NCBI RefSeq assembly: GCF_003344925.1 | Contig: NZ_CP031188.1 | Span: 2,463,001-2,527,000 of the forward strand | DNA length: 64,000 bases | Reading direction: 5' to 3' | Source: Flavobacterium arcticum | GTDB lineage: Bacteria; Bacteroidota; Bacteroidia; Flavobacteriales; Flavobacteriaceae | Shown: piece after piece, positions 46,001 to 54,184 of the stretch | Numbering within the stretch: position 1 is the stretch's first letter | Layout: each line of letters begins with the position of its first letter | Notes under the pieces: model-generated | Seen by the model: the letters and a program-made list of their open reading frames with translations, nothing else | What the model was told of the DNA's origin: nothing | Database searches by the model: none | Translations under genes and position numbers: made by a program

Positions 46001-47636
46001 TAATAATATTAAGCGCCACAAGATTAGCATAATCTACCTGTGCATGAAAATCGAACTTATTAGTCTTTTTACTCATGTCTACCAGTCCATTAAAAGACAT
46101 CAGTAAATTAGGGTCATTACTATTTATAATCCCTTTAAAATAAGGCCACTTCATTCTACCATCTACATCAATATTGGTATAAGCATACTTGTTAAATACT
46201 AATTTTCTAATATCACCTTTTAAGCTAGTGTTGAGCGACTCTTTATTAAAGCCTACCCCGTTTACAGCAAAATGTGCTGTGGTACTACCCACATCAGTAC
46301 TGCCTACTAAAGCCCCTATATTAAACCTTTGTAAATCGACTATACCCTCATATGCAGCAATATCTGGTTTATTGAAGTCTTTTATTGATACCTTAGCATC
46401 AACCTCACCTAACTCAGAAGCAATGTATAAATTGGTATCCAAGTCTTTTTTAGTAAGTATTACATGACCCACAAGATTTACCTGTCCTAGCTTATCTAAC
46501 TCTTTGGGTAAACCATTTCCTAATATACGTGGCATTATATACGTTAAATTACTATAAGTAGAAGCAATACGATCAAAATCACCATTCATATAAAACCCTG
46601 GTCCTTCTTTATCAAAAAGATTCTTAAAGTTTATTTTACCAATTATTTCACTTTGCTCACCATCAACTAAATTTAAATCGTTTAAAACAAAATCATTAAG
46701 TGGCCCTGTTAGTCTTGTAGAAAGATAAAAGTTTTGATTTTCGCCAAATTCGTTATAAAAATAATTAAGCTCGTTAGAAGATATTGTCGCCTTAGCCACA
46801 TTAAAATCAAAATCAACCTTATTAATAAAGTCTTTCATATCATCGCCAGAGTAGCTCAACTTTACATCGCCCTCTAATGATGATTCAGTGGTTTTTAAAT
46901 TAAGATTATCTAAAATAATATTAGACTTAGTATAGGTAAAGTCTCCCTCAAGATTCTCAACAAATAAGCCTCTATGATCAAGCATAGAGAGTTCATTTAT
47001 TTTTGCTGTTATCTGTGGTCCTTTAATATTAAAATCTTCTAGCTCACCATTTAACTTAGTAAAATCGAGCGCTACTGGTGTCGATACATTTTCGTTGGTT
47101 AATCGATATCTTCCATTAGTTACATACAATTCATCAGCTTTGAGGCGAAAAGAACCGTCTCCTGGCTTACCCGTGTCAAACGATTTCACAAAAACATCAA
47201 GGCTGCTCGTTGTTTCGCCCTTATATGTTTTCATATGAAAATTAAGCGCTTCAGCGCGAATAGTACCAAATTCAAAACTATTTTTAGTAAGCTGTTTAAA
47301 GCTTAGTATATTAGTTTGTATGCGGTCTGCAGCTATTAGTGTATCGTTATGATGATCCAATATCAAGATACCTTTTAGCTTTACATTACCGAAAAAAGAT
47401 ATCGCCACCTTATCTACCTGTATATGCGTGCCTAAGTCTTCATTAATTTTATCAGTAGCATAATGAGCAATTTTAGTTTGCACAAAAGGTAACGATAAAG
47501 CTATGGCAAGCAGTAGTAAAAACAGGAGGATTCCTATTACTATACGGATAAGTATTTTTTTATATTTTTTGATACTGCTAATTGTTTTAAATTTGTCGAA
47601 CGGCAGCTGCTGCAATTTTTGAACAAATGTAGGCAA
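43080..47636 (-). CDS. tamB: TamB-like AsmA/DUF490 envelope protein
   Basis: About 1500 residues. A single N-terminal membrane anchor lies at about 28-49 (IRIVIGILLFLLLLAIALSL), followed by a very long repetitive beta-rich region. The C-terminal DUF490/TamB domain covers about 1100-1450, with DLDIDKDAKIEIIIDKNTG and FNMWGDFSIIEGIYNF. TamB-type proteins form bridge-like beta-taco tubes spanning the periplasm and carry phospholipid to the outer membrane or assist barrel assembly. The last 60 residues are charged and disordered. No ATG exists near the start: 47636 is TTG and lies upstream of a -7 box, so translation probably begins at a TTG/CTG/ATT codon between 47615 and 47582. No BamA/TamA gene adjoins. 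Confidence 0.87.
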   Translation of the reverse strand: MPTFVQKLQQLPFDKFKTISSIKKYKKILIRIVIGILLFLLLLAIALSLPFVQTKIAHYATDKINEDLGTHIQVDKVAISFFGNVKLKGILILDHHNDTLIAADRIQTNILSFKQLTKNSFEFGTIRAEALNFHMKTYKGETTSSLDVFVKSFDTGKPGDGSFRLKADELYVTNGRYRLTNENVSTPVALDFTKLNGELEDFNIKGPQITAKINELSMLDHRGLFVENLEGDFTYTKSNIILDNLNLKTTESSLEGDVKLSYSGDDMKDFINKVDFDFNVAKATISSNELNYFYNEFGENQNFYLSTRLTGPLNDFVLNDLNLVDGEQSEIIGKINFKNLFDKEGPGFYMNGDFDRIASTYSNLTYIMPRILGNGLPKELDKLGQVNLVGHVILTKKDLDTNLYIASELGEVDAKVSIKDFNKPDIAAYEGIVDLQRFNIGALVGSTDVGSTTAHFAVNGVGFNKESLNTSLKGDIRKLVFNKYAYTNIDVDGRMKWPYFKGIINSNDPNLLMSFNGLVDMSKKTNKFDFHAQVDYANLVALNIIKNDTISIFKGDLVLSAKGSTVNDVAGTLQMSRLSYQNSRDSYYFEDFYINSSFDRDNVRTVTFNSTDIIEGRVVGKFDVNQMPKLVENALGSLYTNYSPHKLKGGQFVNFNFTIYNKIVDIVMPDVVLGQNTTVRGRINADEGDFVFNFDSPNIALKDNYFTNIAVDINNKNPLYNTYISVDSLRTNAYKVSDFSLVNVTQNDTLFLRSEFKGGNKDQDYFNINLYHTIDKDNKSVVGFKKSEINIKDYLWYINEKGNNDNKVVFNKKLTDFTIDKISMSHNDQKVELVGVIRDSTYKDIKLSFNDVALEKITPSLDSLEFGGKINGDITLKQNRDEYQPQSMLTINNLRMNSYELGDLDLQIYGDRKLKRFNLSSTIFKDDEERLYTSGTIDIVNKQTQLSLDADFTEFDISFLEIFLKSVFPDIRGTATGRAAIVGNVKKPEIDAIFYLRDAGLKVGYLNTDYNFEQNSILDLTENSIVFRKPKLTDVVHGTSGYLEGKVTHDMFKNWGLDLNIQSDRLLVLDTKDSDDALFYGTAFIKGTASISGPTTALLIKAEAESEEGTDIKIPINNTGSASSNPYIHFLSPKEKENQDTEGRVVNTRSYKGLEMKFDLDIDKDAKIEIIIDKNTGHGLSARGNGNMLLEINTLGKFNMWGDFSIIEGIYNFKYGGLINKELTAKQGGYINWEGDPTEANLNLEAVYELQANPSVLLENASYNSNIPVEVVIQLNGNLMKPEHEFQINFPRANSVLKSDLEYRLSDADTRQKQALSLLAQRSFLSPTSANSMAVAPLLETATGLVNDFFSEDDSKLKVGVNYVQGVSNPYAETNSQLGLTLSTQISDRITINGQVGVPVGGVNQSSVVGNVEAQVRLNKENSLKARVFNRENSINFLGEGIGYTQGIGLTYEVDFNTLGELWRKIAKKKEDEKENNNEGNEIPDSEFSPDYIKFSEDRNKKKTNTEDNAPEPIPETD
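47624..47631 (-). promoter_or_regulatory. Candidate tamB promoter -7 box
   Basis: TACATTTG on the minus strand matches TAnnTTTG. It overlaps the first codons of the maximal tamB frame, arguing that the true start is downstream. Confidence 0.4.
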
Positions 47637-47696
47637 TTTTGTTATTTGTTAAAATTGAAGGAGCTACTTTTTGCTATTCAAATACCGTGCCTTATT

Positions 47697-48719
47697 ATGA
47701 CAGAAAAACCTTTATATATATTAGCCATAGAAAGTTCTTGCGACGATACCGCTGCTGCGGTACTAGAAAACGCCAAAGTACTATCTAATGTTGTGGCACA
47801 ACAAGCCATACACGAAGAGTATGGTGGTGTAGTGCCTGAGCTTGCTTCGCGAGCGCACCAGCAAAACATTGTACCAGTAATAGATGTAGCACTAAAAAAA
47901 GCAAACATAGACCGTTCGCAGCTTAGCGCAATCGCTTTTACACAAGGTCCAGGACTTATGGGGTCGTTGTTAGTAGGGAGTTCATTTGCTAAGTCAATAG
48001 CATTGGCACTCAATATACCACTAATAGCTGTAAACCATATGCAGGCACATATACTAGCACATTTTATAGATGAGGAAGGTTTTGAGAAACCAACATTTCC
48101 GTTTTTAGGAATGACTATAAGCGGTGGACATACCCAAATTGTAAAAGTGAATGACTACTTTGATATGGAAGTTATTGGCGAAACTACCGATGATGCGGTG
48201 GGTGAAGCCTTTGATAAAAGTGCTAAAATATTAGGGTTACCCTACCCTGGTGGACCACTTATAGATAAATATGCCCAACTGGGCAACCCAAAGGCATTCC
48301 AATTTACTAAGCCCAAAGTACCTGGGTTAAACTTTAGTTTTAGCGGGCTAAAAACACAAATATTATATTTTGTACAGAAAAAAGTAGCCGAAAATCCTGA
48401 TTTTGTAAAAGAAAACCTCAACGATATTTGTGCTTCTATACAGCACACCATCATTAATATATTGATGGATAAGCTGAAACTGGCTGTAAAAGAAACTGGC
48501 ATTACTCAAATAGCAATAGGTGGTGGTGTATCGGCAAATAGTGGTATTAGAAATACACTTACAGAGGCACAAAAAAAATATGGCTGGACTTGTTTTATAC
48601 CAAAATTTGAATACACTACCGATAATGCAGCAATGATAGGTATAGTAGGTTACCACAAATACCGAAAACAACTTTTTAACGATGCTTCTGTAGTATCTAA
48701 AGCTCGAATAGCACTATAA
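47697..48719 (+). CDS. tsaD: tRNA N6-adenosine threonylcarbamoyltransferase
   Basis: 340 residues from the ATG at 47697 (the longer frame to 47619 adds a non-conserved 26 residues overlapping tamB). It transfers the threonylcarbamoyl group to A37 of tRNAs reading ANN codons. The ASKHA loop ILAIESSCDDTAAAV, the metal-binding NHMQAHILAH (HxxxH), GGHTQIVKV, and GGVSANSGIR are all present. It works with TsaB and TsaE, which are not in the window. rsmE follows after 4 bases in an operon. Confidence 0.96.
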   Translation: MTEKPLYILAIESSCDDTAAAVLENAKVLSNVVAQQAIHEEYGGVVPELASRAHQQNIVPVIDVALKKANIDRSQLSAIAFTQGPGLMGSLLVGSSFAKSIALALNIPLIAVNHMQAHILAHFIDEEGFEKPTFPFLGMTISGGHTQIVKVNDYFDMEVIGETTDDAVGEAFDKSAKILGLPYPGGPLIDKYAQLGNPKAFQFTKPKVPGLNFSFSGLKTQILYFVQKKVAENPDFVKENLNDICASIQHTIINILMDKLKLAVKETGITQIAIGGGVSANSGIRNTLTEAQKKYGWTCFIPKFEYTTDNAAMIGIVGYHKYRKQLFNDASVVSKARIAL

Positions 48720-48723
48720 CAGT

Positions 48724-49428
48724 ATGCAATTATTTTACAACCCCGATATAAACAGCAACGATACTACTTTTACTTTTGATAGAGAAGAAAGCCGACACAT
48801 TGTAAAAGTACTCCGCAAAAAAGAAGGCGACATCATACAACTTACCAATGGTAAAGGCATTGTATTTACTGCCGAAGTAACTTTTGCTGCTGATAAAAAA
48901 TGTGTAGTAACTATTACAGATGAGACAACATCCGAACCACTACCCTATTACCTGCACCTTGCTGTAGCTCCTACCAAGATGAACGATCGCTACGAGTGGT
49001 TTCTTGAAAAGGCTACTGAAATAGGCATCAGCGAAATTACACCGCTTATTTGCGATCATAGCGAACGTACCTCTTTTAAAGCGGAGCGTTTCGAGAAAAT
49101 ATTACAAAGTGCCATGAAGCAGTCGTTGCAATACTACCTACCAAAACTAAATGCACCAACCTCGTTTAAAGATTTTGTAAATCAAGAGCACGAAGGAGCG
49201 TTATTTATAGCACACTGCGAAGAAACCGATAAAAAACTACTTAAAAACGAGTTACAACCCTTACAAAGAACAACCATACTTATAGGTCCTGAAGGCGATT
49301 TCTCTACCAAAGAAATAGAACTTGCCTTACAGCGCAACTATGTACCTGTATCGTTAGGCAATACCCGCCTACGTACCGAAACTGCTGCGATTATGGCAGC
49401 GCATAGTGTAGCATTTGTTAATGAGTAA
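48724..49428 (+). CDS. rsmE: 16S rRNA (uracil(1498)-N(3))-methyltransferase
   Basis: 234 residues of the SPOUT class. It methylates U1498 of 16S rRNA. The N-terminal PUA-like domain (about 1-70) contains FDREESRHIVKVLRKKEGD. The knot region has VAPTKMNDRYEWFLEKATEIG, IGPEGDFSTKEIELA and LGNTRLRTETAAIMA, the conserved SAM-binding motifs. It follows tsaD at 4 bp. Confidence 0.95.
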   Translation: MQLFYNPDINSNDTTFTFDREESRHIVKVLRKKEGDIIQLTNGKGIVFTAEVTFAADKKCVVTITDETTSEPLPYYLHLAVAPTKMNDRYEWFLEKATEIGISEITPLICDHSERTSFKAERFEKILQSAMKQSLQYYLPKLNAPTSFKDFVNQEHEGALFIAHCEETDKKLLKNELQPLQRTTILIGPEGDFSTKEIELALQRNYVPVSLGNTRLRTETAAIMAAHSVAFVNE

Positions 49429-49444
49429 CTTTAAAAAAAATTAA

Positions 49445-49524
49445 ATTGCCACGTCGTTCCTCCTTGCAATGACAAATAGAAATGATATGTTTTCATGTTA
49501 TGTCATCGCGAGGTACGAAGCGAT
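49445..49524. repeat. REP-like inverted repeat (CATTGCGAGG type)
   Basis: The left arm (49445-49474) reads ATTGCC..CGTTCCTCC..GCAATGACA. The right arm (49501-49524) is its inverted, diverged partner beginning TGTCATCGCGAGG and ending GAAGCGAT, with a 26-base spacer. The GTCATTGCGAGGnACGAAGCAATC core is a dispersed intergenic element in many Bacteroidota. It differs from the repeat at 8.7 kb. Confidence 0.75.
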
Positions 49525-49573
49525 CTTAACTCAAATAATTACTTATATTTACATTTATAATTCAATACTCTAA

Positions 49574-50212
49574 ATGAAAAAACTCCTATATATATTGTTA
49601 CTCGCTCCTGCCCTACTTATGGCACAGGAAATAGCAGTCCTTAAATACTCGGGTGGTGGCGACTGGTATGGTAACCCTACCTCGTTACCTAACCTTGCTA
49701 AATTCTGCAATCAGAACATTAACACTAAGCTGAACCCTAAAACGGCTACAGTAGAGGTTGGTAGCCCTGATTTATTCTCTTACCCTTTTGTACACATGAC
49801 GGGGCATGGTAATGTAGTGTTTAGTGATAATGATGTTACTAACCTGCGTAATTACCTTACATCAGGTGGTTTTTTACATATAGATGATAACTACGGTATG
49901 GATAAGTACATCCGTAAAGAGATACAAAAAGTTTTCCCTGATAAAGAGTTGGTACAAATACCATCGAATCACGAAATTTTTAAAGGTCCTTATGCTTTTC
50001 CACAGGGAATGCCCAAAATTCATGAGCATGACAATAAAGCACCACAGGCATGGGGTATTTTTGTAGAAGGCAGACTGGTATTACTATATACTTTAGAAAG
50101 TGATCTTGGTGATGGCTGGGAAGATCAAGAAGTACATAACGACCCACGTGAGGTGCGCGAAAAAGCATTAAAAATGGGAGCTAATATTGTTAACTACGCT
50201 TTTAAAAACTAA
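49574..50212 (+). CDS. DUF4159 domain secreted protein
   Basis: 212 residues. The signal peptide (MKKLLYILLLAPALLMAQE) is followed by a DUF4159 domain. Characteristic segments are LKYSGGGDWYGNPTSL, FVHMTGHGNVVFSDND, LTSGGFLHIDDNYGMD and IPSNHEIF. The fold resembles class-I glutamine amidotransferase-like domains, but no nucleophilic Cys is evident, so it may be non-catalytic. Its stop codon overlaps the start of the trmH-type gene by one base, implying coupled translation. Confidence 0.88.
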   Translation: MKKLLYILLLAPALLMAQEIAVLKYSGGGDWYGNPTSLPNLAKFCNQNINTKLNPKTATVEVGSPDLFSYPFVHMTGHGNVVFSDNDVTNLRNYLTSGGFLHIDDNYGMDKYIRKEIQKVFPDKELVQIPSNHEIFKGPYAFPQGMPKIHEHDNKAPQAWGIFVEGRLVLLYTLESDLGDGWEDQEVHNDPREVREKALKMGANIVNYAFKN

Positions 50213-50721
50213 TGTCGCAACAGCTTACTCATAACGAAACTACTTTTAGCAAACATACATTTCCTATCACTTTAATTTGCGATAATATTATCTATCAACC
50301 CAATATAGGTTCGCTATTTCGCATTTGTGAAGCCTTTGGAGTACAAAAAATTATTTTTATAGGAGAAGACGTTGCGCTTACCCCAAGAAAAATAAACCGT
50401 ACTTCACGCAGTACACATCTCCATGTACCACATCAGGTTATACCAAATACGACTGACGCATTGCAATACTTACAAGAAAATGATTTTGAAATTGTGGCTC
50501 TCGAAATTACCGATAATAGCGTTCCGTTACAATCATTAAATTTAACCTCAAAAAAACCTATCGCTTTAATTGCGGGTAGCGAGGTATATGGCATATCAAA
50601 TGAGCTTTTGCAAACAGCACATCATACAACTCACATAACTATGTATGGCGAAAACAGCAGCATGAATGTAGTAAATGCTGTAGCTGTGGCACTGTACGAC
50701 ATTACTGGTAAAATATCATAA
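50212..50721 (+). CDS. TrmH/SpoU-family RNA 2'-O-methyltransferase
   Basis: 169 residues of SPOUT fold. Motif 1 is NIGSLFRICEAFGV near residue 31, motif 2 LIAGSEVYGISNELL near 120, and motif 3 NSSMNVVNAVAVALYD near 145. This gives ribose 2'-O-methylation of tRNA or rRNA; lacking extra N- or C-terminal domains, its target (for example position 18 of tRNA) cannot be assigned. It is the second gene after the DUF4159 gene. Confidence 0.88.
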   Translation: MSQQLTHNETTFSKHTFPITLICDNIIYQPNIGSLFRICEAFGVQKIIFIGEDVALTPRKINRTSRSTHLHVPHQVIPNTTDALQYLQENDFEIVALEITDNSVPLQSLNLTSKKPIALIAGSEVYGISNELLQTAHHTTHITMYGENSSMNVVNAVAVALYDITGKIS

Positions 50722-50727
50722 TCTTAA

Positions 50728-50746
50728 CTAACACTAATTGTGTTAG
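50728..50746 (+). other. Perfect 7-bp inverted repeat upstream of the AI-2E family gene
   Basis: CTAACAC-TAATT-GTGTTAG lies just after the trmH-type stop and before a TACATTCG box at 50759-50766 (one mismatch to the -7 consensus). It could be a weak terminator or an operator. No T-run of terminator quality follows immediately. Confidence 0.4.
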
Positions 50747-50785
50747 CAATATTTTTCATACATTCGATACATAAAACATCCTACC

Positions 50786-51877
50786 ATGATTACATCTAAA
50801 ATTATAGCTAACGGAATATTAAGAGCATTAGGAGTTATTGTTGCCATAGCTGTACTAGTACTATTCCTAAACAAAATACAATCGGTAATTGTATATCTTT
50901 TTATAGCCCTACTACTTAGTATGATGGCTAGCCCAATAGTTAAGTTTCTTAAAACCAAACTAAAATTTCCTCATGTAGTCGCTGTTATAACAACCTTATT
51001 TCTATTTATATGTCTTTTGGCTGGGTTTATAATGCTATTTGTTCCGCTTATCATCACACAAAGTGAAAACTTATCGCTATTAGATACTGCTAAATTAGAA
51101 CAGAACGTAAACGATCTAATAACACAGATAAACGGTTATTTTTCTAACCATGATATAGATACAGGAAAACTGGTAAAAGAGGCAGACCTTACCTCTAAGC
51201 TTAATTTTAATTTTATACCCGATTTTATCAATTCGTTAGTTAATATACTTAGTGGGTTTGGTATTGGCTTAGGCTCTGTACTATTTATATCATTCTTCTT
51301 CATGAAAGATCAAAAAGGTATGGATACTGCTTTTAGAAAACTACTACCTGATGCACATGAAGAAAAAATACTTAGTTCACTTCGTAAAATAGACCACCTA
51401 CTTAGTCGATATTTTATAGGGCTTATTTTACAAATAACAGTACTTTTTGTCATGTACCTTATAGTATTATTAATATTTGGAGTAGAAAATGCACTAATTA
51501 TAGCTTTCATTACAGCCTTACTAAATATTATTCCCTATATCGGTCCGCTTATTGCAACTGTACTGGTTATAGTACTTACTATGCTAGGACTAATGGGACC
51601 AGAAACACAAGGCGAAATGTTATCTACCACACTTTACGTGGTTATTGGTTATAGTATTGCACAAATTATAGATAATAATGTGAGTACCCCTCTTATATTC
51701 TCGAATAGTGTAAAATCGCACCCGCTAGAAATTTTCCTTGTAATACTAATTAGCGGATTGGTTTTTGGCATACTAGGTATGATAGTTGCCGTGCCTATAT
51801 ATACTGCTATAAAAGTAGTTGCTAAAGAGTTTCTTCCGCAAAATCTTTTTGTACGAATGTTAACGAAAGACTTATAA
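50786..51877 (+). CDS. AI-2E family transporter (TqsA/YdiK-like)
   Basis: 363 residues with about seven to eight membrane segments. Family signatures are LYLF-like LLSMMASPIVKFL near residue 48, the SFFFMKDQ loop near 170, and the C-terminal pair ALLNIIPYIGPLIAT and NNVSTPLIFSNSVKSHPL. The family includes Na+/H+ antiporters and exporters; 'AI-2' export is proven for only a few members, so the substrate is unknown. The downstream methyltransferase starts one base after the stop. Confidence 0.9.
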   Translation: MITSKIIANGILRALGVIVAIAVLVLFLNKIQSVIVYLFIALLLSMMASPIVKFLKTKLKFPHVVAVITTLFLFICLLAGFIMLFVPLIITQSENLSLLDTAKLEQNVNDLITQINGYFSNHDIDTGKLVKEADLTSKLNFNFIPDFINSLVNILSGFGIGLGSVLFISFFFMKDQKGMDTAFRKLLPDAHEEKILSSLRKIDHLLSRYFIGLILQITVLFVMYLIVLLIFGVENALIIAFITALLNIIPYIGPLIATVLVIVLTMLGLMGPETQGEMLSTTLYVVIGYSIAQIIDNNVSTPLIFSNSVKSHPLEIFLVILISGLVFGILGMIVAVPIYTAIKVVAKEFLPQNLFVRMLTKDL

Positions 51878-51878
51878 A

Positions 51879-53054
51879 TTGAACCCAAAGTTATTAGAAA
51901 CCGAAATACAACAGTTTATAATAGAAAATACAGGCAAGCCTATAGCTAAACTTGCCTTAATGAAAAACCCTTTCCCGTATATCGAATGGCGTGAGGTGGT
52001 AAACCAAGTAGCTGCACGTGAAAAAGCGAAGGACAAGCTACCCACATGGTTTAATACCAACAATATTATATATCCCGAAAAAATATCGATAGAGCAAACG
52101 TCATCTGAAACGGCAGCACAATACAAAGCTAGCCTTGTTTCGGGCGAAAGTCTTATTGACCTTACCGGTGGTTTTGGTATTGATGATTATTATTTTGCCA
52201 AAAACATAAATAAGGTTTCGCACTGTGAGCTCAATTTAGAGCTCTCGGCTGTCGCTGCACATAATTTCCAGCTACTAGGTGCCAACGGTATCGAATGCGT
52301 ACCTGGCGACAGCACAGAGGCATTAAAACTACTTGAGCGACACTGGGACTGGATGTATATAGACCCATCGCGCAGGAGCAACATAAAGGGAAAAGTGTTT
52401 CTCTTAAAAGACTGTTTGCCTAATGTACCTGAACAGTTAGATTTTTATTTTAAATTCAGTAGAAACATTATGATAAAAACGGCTCCACTACTCGATATTT
52501 TGGCTGGATTATCTGAGTTGCACTCTGTTAAGGCTATACACATAGTAGCATTAAATAATGAGGTTAAGGAGTTACTTTGGATATTAGAAAAGGACTATAC
52601 AGAAACACCTATTATAGAAGCAGTAGCCATAAATAAAGAAGAAACTTCTTCATTTGTTACCCAATGGGGAAATAATACTGAAGCTACGTATGCTCTACCT
52701 AAAAAACATCTGTATGAGCCTAATAGTGCCGTAATGAAATCAGGTGCTTTTGATGCAGTAAGTACTCATTTTAAGATTGATAAACTGCATAAACATTCAC
52801 AACTATACACCTCTGATAACTTAGTAGCATTTACAGGCAGGCGATTTATTATTAATAATATATTGCCTTATCAAAAAAACGAAATGAAACAGCATATAGA
52901 AGGAAATAAAATGAACGTAACAGTAAGGAACTTTCCGCAAACAGTTGCAGACATACAAAAAAAGTGGAAAATAAAAGACGGTGGCGACACTTATGCTTTT
53001 TTCACAACCAATTTACAAAATGAGAAAATAGTGTTACTTTGCGCCAAAATATAA
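51879..53054 (+). CDS. SAM-dependent methyltransferase with THUMP-like domain
   Basis: 391 residues. The central class-I methyltransferase fold has motif I LIDLTGGFGIDDYYFA near residue 90 and MYIDPSRRSNIKGKVF (motif IV-like) near 165. The C-terminal part (about 300-391) contains FTGRRFIINNILPY, matching the THUMP-like domain of this family. An RNA substrate is likely but unproven. The start is TTG at 51879, one base after the AI-2E gene stop; no better ATG lies near. The next secreted-protein gene starts 4 bases after it ends. Confidence 0.85.
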   Translation: MNPKLLETEIQQFIIENTGKPIAKLALMKNPFPYIEWREVVNQVAAREKAKDKLPTWFNTNNIIYPEKISIEQTSSETAAQYKASLVSGESLIDLTGGFGIDDYYFAKNINKVSHCELNLELSAVAAHNFQLLGANGIECVPGDSTEALKLLERHWDWMYIDPSRRSNIKGKVFLLKDCLPNVPEQLDFYFKFSRNIMIKTAPLLDILAGLSELHSVKAIHIVALNNEVKELLWILEKDYTETPIIEAVAINKEETSSFVTQWGNNTEATYALPKKHLYEPNSAVMKSGAFDAVSTHFKIDKLHKHSQLYTSDNLVAFTGRRFIINNILPYQKNEMKQHIEGNKMNVTVRNFPQTVADIQKKWKIKDGGDTYAFFTTNLQNEKIVLLCAKI

Positions 53055-53058
53055 CGAA

Positions 53059-53628
53059 ATGAAAAAATTATTTATACTATTTCTAATAGCTGTAAGTACT
53101 GCTACTATGGCTCAAACAGATTGTAACTATACTGTTGAAAACACAGAGGATGGTAATGAGCTAAAAACTACAGAAGATTACATGATGTATGAAAAAGTAT
53201 TTGGCGGTAGTTCGCAATTCATTTTCTTTTCACTTACCAATAGTGGTGGCACTCCGTTATTAAATTTTCAACTTTTATCAAAAAGTAAAGATTTCCCTCA
53301 ATTATATTGCCTTGATAAAACGTCCAAAATACACATCCAATTAACTAACGGTAACGTAGTAACTTTAATAAATGCTCTCGATAATCAATGCGCAGGACTT
53401 GTATATGATAACTCCGAAAAAAACAATATAAGGATACTTTCAAGTACTTTTCTATTCACAAAAGGCTCGTTAGAAGAATTAGAAAAATCGACAATAACAT
53501 TTATAAGAGTAAAATATACCACAGAAACCGTAGACTATCCGATTCGAAGAGAATTGAATAGCGAAACGATGAAAAAACAATATTTTCCCGAAAAATATTT
53601 TATAAATTACCTAAAGTGCATGCAATAA
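53059..53628 (+). CDS. Secreted protein of unknown function
   Basis: 189 residues with a clear signal peptide (MKKLFILFLIAVSTATMAQ). The mature part has Cys residues at about 22, 95, 114 and 187, a beta-rich middle (FIFFSLTNSGGTPLLNFQL) and a basic C-terminus. No family is recognised. It is 4 bp behind the THUMP-like methyltransferase gene and likely co-transcribed, though the functional link is unclear. Confidence 0.6.
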   Translation: MKKLFILFLIAVSTATMAQTDCNYTVENTEDGNELKTTEDYMMYEKVFGGSSQFIFFSLTNSGGTPLLNFQLLSKSKDFPQLYCLDKTSKIHIQLTNGNVVTLINALDNQCAGLVYDNSEKNNIRILSSTFLFTKGSLEELEKSTITFIRVKYTTETVDYPIRRELNSETMKKQYFPEKYFINYLKCMQ

Positions 53629-53714
53629 AGCATTTTTACATGAAGTGTAGTGCATTGACTGTTAAAGACTTTAAGTAAACGTTGTAAAAAAATTAAAAAA
53701 ACCTTCATAAATAG

Positions 53715-53746
53715 TTGCAATTAATTGAATAAATAAGTTACATTTG
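53715..53746 (+). promoter_or_regulatory. Promoter of the tRNA operon (TTG, TACATTTG)
   Basis: TACATTTG at 53739-53746 exactly matches TAnnTTTG. A TTG at 53715-53717 gives a 21-base spacer. It lies 32 bases before tRNA-Ser. Confidence 0.6.
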
Positions 53747-53778
53747 CAACCGCAAAAAGGGTAAGACTTTTTTCAGAA

Positions 53779-53862
53779 GGAGAGGTGCCGGAGTGGTAAC
53801 GGAGCAGATTGCTAATCTGTCGACGGGTAACCGTCGCCAGGGTTCGAGTCCCTGTCTCTCCG
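53779..53862 (+). tRNA. tRNA-Ser (GCT)
   Basis: An 84-base class II tRNA with the long variable arm CGACGGGTAACCGTCG. The acceptor stem GGAGAGG pairs with TCTCTCC (one G-U). The T-loop is GGTTCGAGTCC. The anticodon loop TTGCTAA gives GCT at 53811-53813, reading AGC/AGU. Discriminator G; CCA is not encoded. It is a t6A37 substrate class, relevant to tsaD. Confidence 0.96.
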
Positions 53863-53871
53863 CTTCTTTTT

Positions 53872-53946
53872 CGGGGTGTAGCGTAGCCCGGTCATCGCGC
53901 CTGCTTTGGGAGCAGGAGGTCGCAGGTTCGAATCCTGCCACCCCGA
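53872..53946 (+). tRNA. tRNA-Pro (TGG)
   Basis: The acceptor stem CGGGGTG/CACCCCG is perfect. The anticodon stem is CCTGC/GCAGG and the loop TTTGGGA gives TGG at 53907-53909. The T-loop GGTTCGAATCC is canonical. Discriminator A; CCA is not encoded. It is 9 bases after tRNA-Ser in the same operon. Confidence 0.97.
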
Positions 53947-53987
53947 CAAAAAAAGAAACAATAATACTTAAATCTATTACGATTTAG

Positions 53988-54061
<74 letters not shown>

Positions 54062-54067
54062 CTACTT

Positions 54068-54095
54068 AAAACCACTGATACACAGTGGTTTTTTT
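54068..54095 (+). terminator. Terminator of the tRNA operon
   Basis: AAACCACTG and CAGTGGTTT arms with a 5-base loop and a T-run, starting a few bases after tRNA-Arg. Confidence 0.85.
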
Positions 54096-54184
54096 GGTTT
54101 TAGACTTTTTTATTCCCCTAATTTTATACATTTACCGATGTATTTCGAGGGTAAAACGTACTTAAAAAAAGTAGCATTAAAAAG

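Noticed and set aside
47619..47696. N-terminal extension of TsaD overlapping tamB
   Set aside because: The extension is not conserved-looking, and the family starts close to YILAIESSCD.
53629..53778. Integration (att) site at the tRNA cluster
   Set aside because: No integrase gene and no duplicated tRNA 3' end were found nearby.
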